Source: Bin75 sp965212135
Lineage (GTDB): Bacteria > Nitrospirota > Nitrospiria > Nitrospirales > UBA8639
Reading direction: 5' to 3'
DNA length: 64,000 nucleotides
Assembly: GCA_965212135.1 (NCBI GenBank)
Contig: OZ243044.1
Coordinates: 1,922,001-1,986,000, forward strand
Positions 52,357-60,407 of the stretch are shown here, piece by piece (positions within the stretch are counted from its first letter, which is position 1; every line of letters starts with the position of its first letter). The position numbers and the translations under genes are program-made. The notes under the pieces were generated by a model, which was not told where the DNA came from, ran no database searches, and was given only the letters and a program-made list of their open reading frames with translations.

Positions 52357-52800
52357 CTAGAGAAGAGAGTGCATTTTCCCGAGATGGTCTTCCAGTTCCT
52401 CGCTGTGCTGCAGGAGGTAGCGGCGCCAGTCGGAAGGATTCCAGATTTCCAGCCGGTGATACATCCCCACGAGCACGATTTCCAGATCATCCTCAAGCGG
52501 GATGACTTTTCTCAACCGTCCGGGAATCAGGATTCTCCCGGCCTTGTCAATCTCGGAAGACGCGGCTTCGGCCACCACGCAGTGCATGAAGAGCCGGTTC
52601 TGGTCTTCGCTGAACGTGCGTTTGGCGCGGGTCAGGACGTTGTCCCATTCCTGCGCCGAGTAGGCCGACAGGGGCAGGTCCTGCCCTTTGACGAAAATCA
52701 CGCGTTCGCCCTCCGACTCCAGGGGTTCGCGCAACGGCGTCGGAAGAATGAATCGTCCTTTTTCGTCCAGCTTGCAATGATACTGTCCGGCAAACAGCAT
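52357..52800 (-). CDS. mraZ: Transcriptional regulator MraZ
   Basis: A 147-residue protein starting MLFAGQYHCKLDEKGRFILP, with two SpoVT/AbrB-like DEKGR halves; the second is EIDKAGRILIPGRLRK. It forms a ring and binds GTGGG-type repeats upstream of its own operon. The usual partner genes of the division cluster (rsmH, ftsL, ftsI) are absent; the next minus-strand gene is the RusA-like nuclease, so this mraZ has been separated from its cluster. Confidence 0.9.
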   Translation of the reverse strand: MLFAGQYHCKLDEKGRFILPTPLREPLESEGERVIFVKGQDLPLSAYSAQEWDNVLTRAKRTFSEDQNRLFMHCVVAEAASSEIDKAGRILIPGRLRKVIPLEDDLEIVLVGMYHRLEIWNPSDWRRYLLQHSEELEDHLGKMHSLL

Positions 52801-53296
52801 GGCTCTCGCTCCCTCTCGCTTCACGGGCCGGCGACCCCGGCGGGCATTCGTATGTCCATGCTGGATAAAACTGTCAGGAAAGTCAAGGGGGAACCATGGC
52901 TGGACGTTGCGGTTTATGACTTGAGGAGGCGTCATGCCGTGTGGTCGTATCGTATGTTGTTAACCCCGTGCGTAACATCGCTATCTCCTATTTAACTGGA
53001 CCATAACGATTGTACGAAGCTTTGATTATTCTTCATTGAGTTGAGTCAAGAAAACCTTTGCCGTATATACCGATTGTGCTACCCCCCCCCGTCATTCCCG
53101 ACGTCTTTAATCGGGAATCCAGCGTCTAACCGGCGGCGTTAGCCGCTATAACACGACACACGCCCAGCCCCGTGGGACAACAGCGCGATTTTGACGGGGA
53201 TGCCGAATAGCGGGTACAGTCCTCCCTGACGTGGCGGGTGTGAGGCGGACTGCCGGGCCATGGAGGACGGGTTTTCCCGCGAGGAGGTAACGAAGA
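52801..53296. other. 496-bp gap between mraZ and the ProA-like gene
   Basis: It should hold the divergent promoters of both genes; I find no near-consensus promoter I would stand behind. A hairpin repeat lies at 53091-53124. A minus-strand 30-codon frame with a TAGGAG site runs from about 52979 and may be a leader peptide for mraZ, but it is unsupported. No conserved gene seen. Confidence 0.45.
53091..53124. repeat. REP-like palindromic repeat
   Basis: GTCATTCCCGACGTCT and TTAATCGGGAATCCAGCG flank a hairpin in which ATTCCCGA (53094-53101) pairs with TCGGGAAT (53111-53118). The motif GTCATTCCCG...CGGGAATCCAG is a well-known dispersed intergenic repeat type in several GC-rich phyla. A run of nine C residues lies directly before it. 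Confidence 0.65.
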
Positions 53297-54652
53297 ATGG
53301 TTGACGTGCCGATCAAACTGCATATTCAAGGGCTTGCGAAACAGGCCCATGCCGCGGCCCGCCCCTTGTCGCTGCTCTCCGCCCATGCCCGCACACTGGC
53401 TCTCCGAGCCATGGCGGATCGGTTGGAAGCGAGCGTGGAGGATGTGTTGACGGCCAACAAGGAAGATCTTGACGCCATTCCCAAGGAGTGGCCGACGGAA
53501 GACTACCGGAAGGCTAAAGATCGCATTGCCGTGACAGAAGAACACATTGCCGGCATCGTCGCCTTTATACGCGGGATGGCCGAGGCGCCCGACCCCACGG
53601 AAGAAATTGCCCATGGATGGGTGACGCAAGACGGCCTGCGCCTCCATCGGGTCCGTGTGCCGATTGGGGTTATTGCCGTGATTTCCGAATTTGGCCCGTC
53701 CGTGACGGCTGAATCCATTGCCATGTGTCTCCGGTCCGGCAACGTCTGTGTGCTGCGGGGCGGAAGGGAATGGTTCCGGACCAATTCCGTCGTGGCAACG
53801 GTAGTGCGTGAGGCGGCGGAAGCCTGCGGCATGCCTCCGGGGGCGATCACGTTTGTGGACCGCCCGGACCGTGAAGGGGTGCTGGAACTGACCCGCTTAC
53901 GCCATCTGATTCACGGCGTGGTGCCGCGAGGCAAGGCCAGTCTGCGTCAAACGGTGATGGAGCAGTCGCGGGTTCCCGTCCTGGGGTATGACGGCGGTTT
54001 GTGTCACGTTTACGTTGATAAAGAGGCGGACGTGCCGTTGGCGCAGGGGGTGGTGGTCAATGCCAAAATTCAGGATCCGCTGGCCGCCAACGCGCTGGAC
54101 GTGCTGTTGGTTCATCAGGCCATCGCGCGGCAGTTGTTGCCGGGCCTCCTGCGCCGGCTGCTTAGCGAATTTCCCACCGATCTCGTCGGCTGTCCTAAAA
54201 CCATTTCCATGATGGGCCTGATGGAAATGACCGGGCATAAGGGCATTCGACCGGCCACCGACGCCGATTGGGAGCAGAAAAGACAGTCGCCGACGCTGGG
54301 CATTAAAGTTGTCAATGACCTGGACGAAGGGCTCGCGCATATCGCGGCTTTCGGTCCGGGGCATACCGATACCATTGTGACCCGCCAGTATGACACCGCC
54401 ATGCGCTTTGTCCGCGAAGTGGATTCCAGCGCGGTGCTGGTGAATGCCTCGACCCGGCTCCATGCGGGGACGCAAATGGATTTGGGCGAGGAGCTGGGGG
54501 TGAACGTCTCACACGTCCCCGTGCGCGGGCCGTTAACGCTCCAGGCCCTGACGTCCGAGAAATACGTTGGGTTTGGCGCCGGTCAATTACGAGAACCGCA
54601 TCCCGTTCCCATGGCGTATCAGGACGCCATGATGTTGTCCGCAAAATTTTAG
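53297..54652 (+). CDS. ProA (glutamate-5-semialdehyde dehydrogenase) homologue lacking the catalytic cysteine
   Basis: A 451-residue protein aligning with ProA throughout: VPIGVIAVISEFGPSVT, SGNVCVLRGG, GGLCHVYVDKEAD, VVVNAKIQDP, EVDSSAVLVNASTR and RGPLTLQALTSEKY. At the position of the catalytic Cys (family VNAK.Q.P..CN..ETLLV) the sequence reads PLAANALDVLLV, so the Cys is Ala264. The PRGG loop is PRGKAS. It cannot use the normal thiol mechanism. It has a strong GAGGAGG site. It could be a regulatory or scaffold pseudoenzyme or use another chemistry. A canonical proA would have to lie elsewhere if the organism makes proline this way. Confidence 0.8.
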   Translation: MVDVPIKLHIQGLAKQAHAAARPLSLLSAHARTLALRAMADRLEASVEDVLTANKEDLDAIPKEWPTEDYRKAKDRIAVTEEHIAGIVAFIRGMAEAPDPTEEIAHGWVTQDGLRLHRVRVPIGVIAVISEFGPSVTAESIAMCLRSGNVCVLRGGREWFRTNSVVATVVREAAEACGMPPGAITFVDRPDREGVLELTRLRHLIHGVVPRGKASLRQTVMEQSRVPVLGYDGGLCHVYVDKEADVPLAQGVVVNAKIQDPLAANALDVLLVHQAIARQLLPGLLRRLLSEFPTDLVGCPKTISMMGLMEMTGHKGIRPATDADWEQKRQSPTLGIKVVNDLDEGLAHIAAFGPGHTDTIVTRQYDTAMRFVREVDSSAVLVNASTRLHAGTQMDLGEELGVNVSHVPVRGPLTLQALTSEKYVGFGAGQLREPHPVPMAYQDAMMLSAKF

Positions 54653-54714
54653 GCCGCGGCGTCTGGCCGCCCGTCTGTTTTCCTCCGCCGGATTGCACGA
54701 TCCCCTGTTCTCCC

Positions 54715-56175
54715 ATGTCCGAATTGACCATTGAGCGGCATTTGGCGAACTGGGGACTGCGCGCATGGCCCGACGAAGCCTCCTATCACGCCTGGCAACG
54801 GCAAGCCCTATCCGAAGAGCGCCTTCGACTGCTTCAACACACGACTGAACAACGACGGGCGGGAGGGGATGCCCGCGCGGATCAGGCCCTGTATGATCTG
54901 GCGGCGTCTCCCGACGTGCTGCCCGTGTTGCACAGCCAGCGCTACGGCTATTATCAGGCGCTTGGCCCCGCGGTTGCGAACCGGCTGGACGGCGCGCGTC
55001 GCGTTCTGGACGTGGGGTGCGGGGTGGGTATTCTCATCACTTGGTACGCCGCCCGTTTCCCGGCCATCGTCTTTCTGGGTCTTGACCGGTCCCGGCCGTC
55101 GCTTGAAGCGGCGCGGCGGTTTGCCGAAGCCCGGCGCCTCAAGAACGTGAGTTTTCAGGAATGCGACGTGTCGCGGCAGGAGCTTCCCGCGGGGTTTGAC
55201 ACCATCGTGGCCACGCAGGCCCTGTTTCAATCGGAAACCGATCCAGGGCTGCCCAGCCGGCACTGGGCGACCTTTGAACGCGACCGGGATACGGACCAAC
55301 AGCGCCGGCTGGAACAGCGGACGGGCATTGGCCTCCGTTTGGACCGTGTCGCGCAAGCACTGGGCGTCCAGGGCCGGATCGTACTTTTTGAAAAGGCGGC
55401 TCATTGCGGGAGGCGGGTGCTCTTTCAGCGCGCCCTGGGCGCGAGAGGGTTTGCGCCCGTCGAAAGTCCCCGGCTTCTGACGTATGCGGAACTCGGGGAA
55501 TCGGTGGAGGATGGGCCTTTGTACGTGCTGCGGCGCGGCGACGCTCCCGTTCCCGCTTTGGTGTTCGATGAAACGGTGACGCCTGATCCTCAACGGGGCC
55601 TGTATCGTTGTCCGGGAAACGAGTCGGCGGATTTTGTGTATGCCAGGCTGCCGAAATATGACGTCTATTCGGGAGTCATGGCGGAGAATGAAGGGGCGCG
55701 GGACGCGCAGTACGAAGTTGGTCGAACGGGCGGGGGCCTGGGCTACGTGCGTCTCATGATTCAAGGACGCTGCGAGGGGCTGATGATCGGGCCGCAGTCG
55801 CTCCTTCCCCTCATGGTTGAGCTGATACGGGATGAATGGCGGGCGGGGCGGGCCGAAGCGTCACGGGAGAGCCGGTTGACGCGTTTCCGGCCGGAACCGG
55901 ACGGCGGTTCACCGGAGCAGGTTCCCGTTTATGAAAATCATTCTCCCGCCGCCGAAGACGTATGGCGAACGCTTCCCGACCGCGTGGTTTTACGGGAGCA
56001 GACCGATGAGGAGGAGGATGGACGGCAACGTCATATTGAATACGGTCGCTGCGCCGGGAATTTCCATTATCTGTATTGGGCGAATACCTACGATCAACGT
56101 CAAATGGTGATCGTGGACCATGAACGGCGCGTCATACTGGAGGCCTATTATGCCGAATCGGTCGGCGAACGATAG
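54715..56175 (+). CDS. SAM-dependent methyltransferase with an unrecognised C-terminal half
   Basis: A 486-residue protein. Residues 90-245 form a class I methyltransferase (motif I VLDVGCGVGILI, motif II FLGLDRSRPSLEAARRF, then NVSFQECDVS). A helical N-terminus precedes it. Residues 255-486 are not recognised; they contain FVYARLPKYDVYSGVMAENEGARDAQYEVG and end RHIEYGRCAGNFHYLYWANTYDQRQMVIVDHE, suggesting a beta-rich binding domain. The gene lies 62 bp after the ProA-like gene on the same strand, so the two may be co-transcribed. Substrate unknown. Confidence 0.75.
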   Translation: MSELTIERHLANWGLRAWPDEASYHAWQRQALSEERLRLLQHTTEQRRAGGDARADQALYDLAASPDVLPVLHSQRYGYYQALGPAVANRLDGARRVLDVGCGVGILITWYAARFPAIVFLGLDRSRPSLEAARRFAEARRLKNVSFQECDVSRQELPAGFDTIVATQALFQSETDPGLPSRHWATFERDRDTDQQRRLEQRTGIGLRLDRVAQALGVQGRIVLFEKAAHCGRRVLFQRALGARGFAPVESPRLLTYAELGESVEDGPLYVLRRGDAPVPALVFDETVTPDPQRGLYRCPGNESADFVYARLPKYDVYSGVMAENEGARDAQYEVGRTGGGLGYVRLMIQGRCEGLMIGPQSLLPLMVELIRDEWRAGRAEASRESRLTRFRPEPDGGSPEQVPVYENHSPAAEDVWRTLPDRVVLREQTDEEEDGRQRHIEYGRCAGNFHYLYWANTYDQRQMVIVDHERRVILEAYYAESVGER

Positions 56176-56254
56176 CGGGAGGCCCGCAACGAGTTCTCTC
56201 TGGTGCGGGACGGGGCGCACCGCGAAGGGAGGGTTGGTTTTCGTCGTGGAGAGA

Positions 56255-56330
56255 TGGTGGCGGTGAAGGGTTTCGAACCCCTGACCCGCGGCTTATGAGT
56301 CCGCTGCTCTACCAACTGAGCTACACCGCC
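56255..56330 (-). tRNA. tRNA-Met (CAT), elongator type
   Basis: Acceptor GGCGGTG with encoded CCA, anticodon CAT at 56295-56297 (minus strand), D and T arms complete. It lacks the mismatched first acceptor pair and three G-C anticodon pairs expected for initiator tRNA, so it is the elongator. Confidence 0.9.
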
Positions 56331-56465
56331 ATACGACATGTTCCTTCATGTGTCTATACCACATGACGTGACGCGGTGACAATGCCGGGGCCGGCGCGTC
56401 CCGCGCCGTTCCATGCTTTTCACGCAATCTGTCATTGACGGGAAGCCTTAAAACAATCCGGAGGA

Positions 56466-57662
56466 CTATCCGCTGCGTTTGTCGTCAATCTCGCCGGCAA
56501 ACGCATTCAGGACGCCCAGGGCCTGTTCGCTGAGTTCAAGCGGTTGATCGTCGGGTTGATGGGCCGGGAGGTCTTCATCTTTGGACTTCGGTTTGGTGGC
56601 CGTGAGGAGTTCCTCTTCAAGTTCATCCAGCGTGGGTTCGGAATCGGCTTGAATCGCGAACAGCCGTTGCAGGGCAAAGATGGCGCGGGCATGGTTGAAC
56701 CAGGGGCCGCTGTGCTCGCTGTCGTGAATGCGGGTGATCAATTGCCAGAAATTCGCTTCCGCCGCCTCCGGCATGGAGCCGTCCGCAAATGCCTTGAGTT
56801 TTTCCAGCAAGGTCTCTTCCGTGCGTTCCACCCCGGGGATAAAGCTGACCACCGACCGCCGGCAGGGTTTTTTGGACAGGACGAGAATTGTCTCTCTCCA
56901 GAGATCCGGACGCGCATCGGACGGCCCCGCCTCCTGCTCGCGTTGCGCCTGCAGCGCGGTCAGGTATTGTGTGAGCGCCTTGACTTTTCTTGCGGACAGG
57001 CTGCCCATCGGAATGCCCCAGATATGGGCGACTTCGTGATCCTGCAAAGGAAAAAGCCCCGAGCGTTCAAACTCCCGGTCGGCGTTGCGGCGCCACCGCC
57101 GTTGTTTGTCCCGCCGCCGGAGCAGGGTCTGGTATTCAACGAGCAACCGTTGGAGGTGATAGTCGTCTTCCGTGATTTCTTCCTGTTCCCATGCGCGTTC
57201 CAACCGCCGGATTTCCGGTTTCGGCAGCGCGGACACGGCGGCTTCCCCGTATGCCTTGAGCGCGGGACGCTCCACCTGAAACCTTGAAGTCAACAGGCCT
57301 TCGGCGGCCTCAATCGTTAAATCGGTCAGAGCCATTTGCTTTTTCAGACATTCAATCTGGAGCCAGGGCCGCTCGCGTTTTTGACGAAAGAACCCGCTGT
57401 ATTGTTCGACGCGCGCCGTCACTTCGCCCGCGGCGGTCACCGACCAGGATTTTTTCGTGGGCTGCCCGCCGGCCAAAAAGCGGGAATCCGGCTGGTCTTC
57501 CGCGATGAATTGAATGTCTTCCTGCGACAGTTCAAGATACTGAAGCAGGAGCAGGCGGATCATCACCCGGCTTTTCACCGGAAGGGTGTCAACCACCGAT
57601 TCAATGAGTTCAAACGTGAGTGGCGAGCGAGTGGCGACCGTGGGCATCATGGGGACCGTCAA
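56466..57662 (-). CDS. Protein of unknown function, second gene of a two-gene unit
   Basis: A 398-residue soluble protein, largely helical and charged. An N-terminal helical segment FELIESVVDTLPVKSRVMIRLLLLQYLELSQEDI is followed by a long Arg/Glu-rich stretch LLVEYQTLLRRRDKQRRWRRNADREFE. A VAHIWGIPMGSLSARKVKAL segment resembling a helix-turn-helix comes next, and an acidic Pro-rich tail ends the protein. I recognise no family. It starts 3 bp after a 75-residue protein gene and is likely co-expressed. Confidence 0.72.
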   Translation of the reverse strand: MTVPMMPTVATRSPLTFELIESVVDTLPVKSRVMIRLLLLQYLELSQEDIQFIAEDQPDSRFLAGGQPTKKSWSVTAAGEVTARVEQYSGFFRQKRERPWLQIECLKKQMALTDLTIEAAEGLLTSRFQVERPALKAYGEAAVSALPKPEIRRLERAWEQEEITEDDYHLQRLLVEYQTLLRRRDKQRRWRRNADREFERSGLFPLQDHEVAHIWGIPMGSLSARKVKALTQYLTALQAQREQEAGPSDARPDLWRETILVLSKKPCRRSVVSFIPGVERTEETLLEKLKAFADGSMPEAAEANFWQLITRIHDSEHSGPWFNHARAIFALQRLFAIQADSEPTLDELEEELLTATKPKSKDEDLPAHQPDDQPLELSEQALGVLNAFAGEIDDKRSG

Positions 57663-57665
57663 CGA

Positions 57666-57893
57666 TCAAGAAGGGGGTTCGTCTTGTTCTTCCAGATACC
57701 GCGCGACGTATTCGCGGACGTCCTGGATCGTTCCTTCGGCATACAGTTTCCGGGGAATCTCCACCTCGTGCAGATCTTCCATGTTGATGCCGCGTTCCAC
57801 GGCCCATTCCGTATCCGAATACAGCGTGACCGCGCCGTCGGGGTGGCGGTACACGAACAGGATGTCTTTTTCTTCAGCACCGACGTCTTCCAT
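57666..57893 (-). CDS. Small acidic protein of unknown function
   Basis: A 75-residue protein, MEDVGAEEKDILFVYRHPDG followed by ERGINMEDLHEVEIPRKLYAEGTI and the helix QDVREYVARYLEEQ. It looks like a compact alpha/beta fold. It is upstream of, and nearly touching, the 398-residue gene. The ATG at 57893 has GAGG four bases before; a start at 57923 is possible. Confidence 0.65.
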   Translation of the reverse strand: MEDVGAEEKDILFVYRHPDGAVTLYSDTEWAVERGINMEDLHEVEIPRKLYAEGTIQDVREYVARYLEEQDEPPS

Positions 57894-58042
57894 GGGCCTC
57901 AACGCTATACGCGGGGATACCACACCGGACGCCGGGCTGTCAAAACCGGCACGGGGTTCGCGCCGCGTCAGGGTGAGGCCGCGGGAGACAACACGGCCGG
58001 CTTGAGAGGCCGGAGAACACGGCGGCCCGACGGTCCGCCGGA

Positions 58043-58750
58043 TTACCCGCCAAGGGTGTCCACGGTTTCCTTGAGGTTCTTCATGATACAGGTAAAGATG
58101 GGAATGTCCCGCTTGGTGTACCGGCTGCCTTCCGCCTCGCGGAGATGCATGACCAGATCAAGAAAATGTTCGGGATGGTCGGTTTCAAACGCCACCACGA
58201 ATTCCTGGTCGTCCAGGCCGAAGGAGTAGGTCGTGTTGAGTTTCACCGAGGGATATTTGTGGCCGATTTCAATATGCTCGTCCATCATCCCCTGCCGGGC
58301 GGCCTTGGTCAGGAGATACCACTCGCGGGTTTTCTCAAACGGATAGATGAAAATGTATTTGCTGCGCCCGGGCATGATTTTCAGCCGGCGGCTTTCCTGG
58401 CCTTCATGCACGTGGTGATCCACGTACACCGAGCGTTTGGTCATGGAGAGGTACGAATAGGGGTTTGTCAGGTACTGTCCGAGCCCGGTGGCCAGCGCCC
58501 CGGACATTTGCTCCTGGAAGAGTTCCAAGTCGTAGGTGATGCGCCAGAGCACAAAATCGCAGTCGCCGCGGATGCCGACGGTCGTGTAGGGCACCACGAT
58601 GACTTTGCCGGAAAATGCTTCAATGGCCCGGATAAACTCCTGCTTCCCGGCCTGCCGTTCGGCGGGGGGAAGGCGCCGCCACGCGGCGTCCACTTTGAAA
58701 AAACTGAAATTGACGTATTGACGTTTGGCTGGTTGTGCGTCGTCAGCCAT
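58043..58750 (-). CDS. Chlorite-dismutase/HemQ-family heme protein
   Basis: A 235-residue protein. The heme-pocket region has MPGRSKYIFIYPFEKTREWYLL, with Tyr136 in a position like the catalytic Tyr of coproheme decarboxylases. HIEIGHKYPSVKLNTTYSFGLDDQEFV places His164 as proximal heme ligand. By eye, Leu171 aligns with the distal Arg of chlorite-degrading enzymes. The Arg therefore seems absent, which favours a HemQ-like or other heme role over chlorite dismutation. The start has a GGAGGGA site. Confidence 0.8.
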   Translation of the reverse strand: MADDAQPAKRQYVNFSFFKVDAAWRRLPPAERQAGKQEFIRAIEAFSGKVIVVPYTTVGIRGDCDFVLWRITYDLELFQEQMSGALATGLGQYLTNPYSYLSMTKRSVYVDHHVHEGQESRRLKIMPGRSKYIFIYPFEKTREWYLLTKAARQGMMDEHIEIGHKYPSVKLNTTYSFGLDDQEFVVAFETDHPEHFLDLVMHLREAEGSRYTKRDIPIFTCIMKNLKETVDTLGG

Positions 58751-58896
58751 ACGAATCCCTCCATGACAAGCTTAACATGCAACGGTCCGTGAACTCGCCT
58801 ATCTAGCAATTTTCAGCCGGCATTGTCAACGCGGCGGACGTTGACGTGCCGCTCCGGCCTGTGGGAACGTTTTGCATACGGGGGTGCGGGCAGTAG

Positions 58897-59098
58897 CGGA
58901 TTGCGGAGACCGGACAGGAGAAGACAGAGAAGATCAATCACAACCTGTGGTCGGAGCTTGAATGGACGTGCCCGTCATGTGGCAGGAAGCATGACCGGGA
59001 CGAAAACGCGGCGAAAAATATCGCGAACGCCGTGCCCGGGGAGCTCACGAACGCAGAAAAAACGGATGTCCGGCCCAAAAAACGCGCGGCCGCAAAGT
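58897..59098 (+). pseudogene. TnpB (IS605/IS607-type) C-terminal remnant
   Basis: An open frame of about 67 codons without a start. KTEKINHNLWSELEWTCPSCGRKHDRDENAAKNIA is the OrfB/TnpB zinc-ribbon end with its final catalytic Asp (HDRDxNAAxNI). A stop codon lies immediately upstream in frame, and the RuvC body is missing. It is a fossil of an IS200/IS605-related element. It sits between the Cld-type gene and two palindromic repeats. Confidence 0.88.
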
Positions 59099-59157
59099 GA
59101 ATTATGTCAATCGGAATGAGGTTTATGCTATCCTGATCAATGAGATACACGGCTCCG

Positions 59158-59260
59158 AAATGAAACCCTGCCAAGTGGGTGGATGACTTGGACTGATTGG
59201 GGTTTCTCCATCCAACCCGCTGACAAATGAAACCCTGCCAAGTGGGTGGATGACTTGGAC
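59158..59260 (+). repeat. Two identical 36-bp palindromic direct repeats
   Basis: Copies at 59158-59193 and 59225-59260 are identical and separated by 31 bp, a period of 67 bp. Each copy contains CCAAGT and ACTTGG as arms of a hairpin with a 9-nt loop. The sequence after the second copy (ending near 59325) weakly resembles the 31-bp gap, including GTTTC/GTTCC and TGACA. They lie 60 bp after the TnpB stop and just before an outer-membrane protein gene, so they may be remnants of the transposon end or leader RNA structures. No cas genes are present. Confidence 0.9.
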
Positions 59261-59324
59261 GTGGTCTTGACTGGGTTCCGGTTGGGTTCCTCAAATCCCG
59301 TGACAGCCAACAGAAGGGTGGCGT

Positions 59325-60278
59325 ATGAAACACGTGAAAGCGGTTCTGGCGGGTGTTGCGGCCATGTCCGTGTTTGCGGCCGGCCTGGTGCAGGCCGCAT
59401 CCGGAGCTTACGTGAGCAGTGAACTGGGCCTCAATGTTGCCTCCGGGGTGACGATGACGGGAAGGAGCAACGACGAAAACAGTTATTGCGACGAGTACCT
59501 GGTGGGCGCGGGCGAGGTGCCGGCTACCTGTCCCGCTCCGCATCAGAATCTGACCGATCCATGGCAGGACACCTTTGACGGCGGCTTGGGTATTCTTGCC
59601 GGCATGGCGGCGGGGTACAGTTTTCGGGATCATTTTCCGAACCGGCTCCTGGGCGGGTTGCGCGTGGAACTGGAATATGTGTACCGGGACTCGCAGTATG
59701 GGCAGTCCGCTTCGCCGGTCTTTCAGGCCAGTGGCGTGAATGCCCAGAAGGCGGATGGAGAATTGAGCAGCGTGCAGGAGCGTCTCGGCGGCATTGATTC
59801 CCATAATCTGTTTGGGAATCTGTATTACGATTTTTTCAACAACAGCCGGTTCACTCCCTACGTCGGGGTTGGCGGCGGCGTCAGCTTGACCAGGATAGAA
59901 TGGGATTCCGCCTGGCATAGAAACATTGATCCGGCCCTGATTACGTCGGGGGATGGTGTCTTAAGCGGCGCCGTCCTGGAGACGTTCCGGCAGCGGGCAT
60001 CCGGGTCAACGTCCCGTGCAAACACGCGGCTCGAAGATCTGTTGTTTGGGTTCCAGGTGCTCTTCGGCGTGGATTATCTGCTCACGGATGCCGTGTCGCT
60101 GGGGTTGAAGGGCCGCTGGGCCAAGTACAGCGAATTCCGCGACCGGCTCATCTGGAATCCGTTGCGCGGTCATCCGCCCAACAATCGTCTTGACGGGAGT
60201 TACCCGGTCTTTGGCGAGATGTCCACCGACGACCTGTCGTTTTTCGGTGTCAGTGTGAACCTGAAGTATCATTTCTAG
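59325..60278 (+). CDS. Outer-membrane beta-barrel protein (OmpA/P44-like)
   Basis: A 317-residue protein with a signal peptide (VKAVLAGVAAMSVFAAGLVQAAS). Barrel strands alternate, for example GAYVSSELGLNVASGV, RVELEYVYRDS and NLYYDFFNNSRFTPYVGVGGGVSL. The last strand FFGVSVNLKYHF ends in Phe, the Bam signal. Acidic Asn-rich loops are predicted to be exposed. It resembles surface-antigen/OmpW-like barrels of unknown function. It lies downstream of the 36-bp repeats. Confidence 0.85.
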   Translation: MKHVKAVLAGVAAMSVFAAGLVQAASGAYVSSELGLNVASGVTMTGRSNDENSYCDEYLVGAGEVPATCPAPHQNLTDPWQDTFDGGLGILAGMAAGYSFRDHFPNRLLGGLRVELEYVYRDSQYGQSASPVFQASGVNAQKADGELSSVQERLGGIDSHNLFGNLYYDFFNNSRFTPYVGVGGGVSLTRIEWDSAWHRNIDPALITSGDGVLSGAVLETFRQRASGSTSRANTRLEDLLFGFQVLFGVDYLLTDAVSLGLKGRWAKYSEFRDRLIWNPLRGHPPNNRLDGSYPVFGEMSTDDLSFFGVSVNLKYHF

Positions 60279-60407
60279 GGCGGGGCGGCCGGGACCATTT
60301 GGGGGACGGCGCGCGCCTCACGGAAGCCCCGCATGTGGTGTTGCCCGCTTCCCGTGTGGGACTCTGTTCCCCGTCCCCCCTTGGATCGCAAGCCCCGCAT
60401 TCTCTCG

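Noticed and set aside
58823..59119. 98-residue plus-strand frame across the TnpB remnant
   Set aside because: It lies in another frame from the conserved zinc-ribbon sequence and is Arg/Ser-rich without motifs.
59158..59260. CRISPR array
   Set aside because: Only two repeats, no cas genes, and the gap resembles flanking sequence; reported as palindromic repeats instead.
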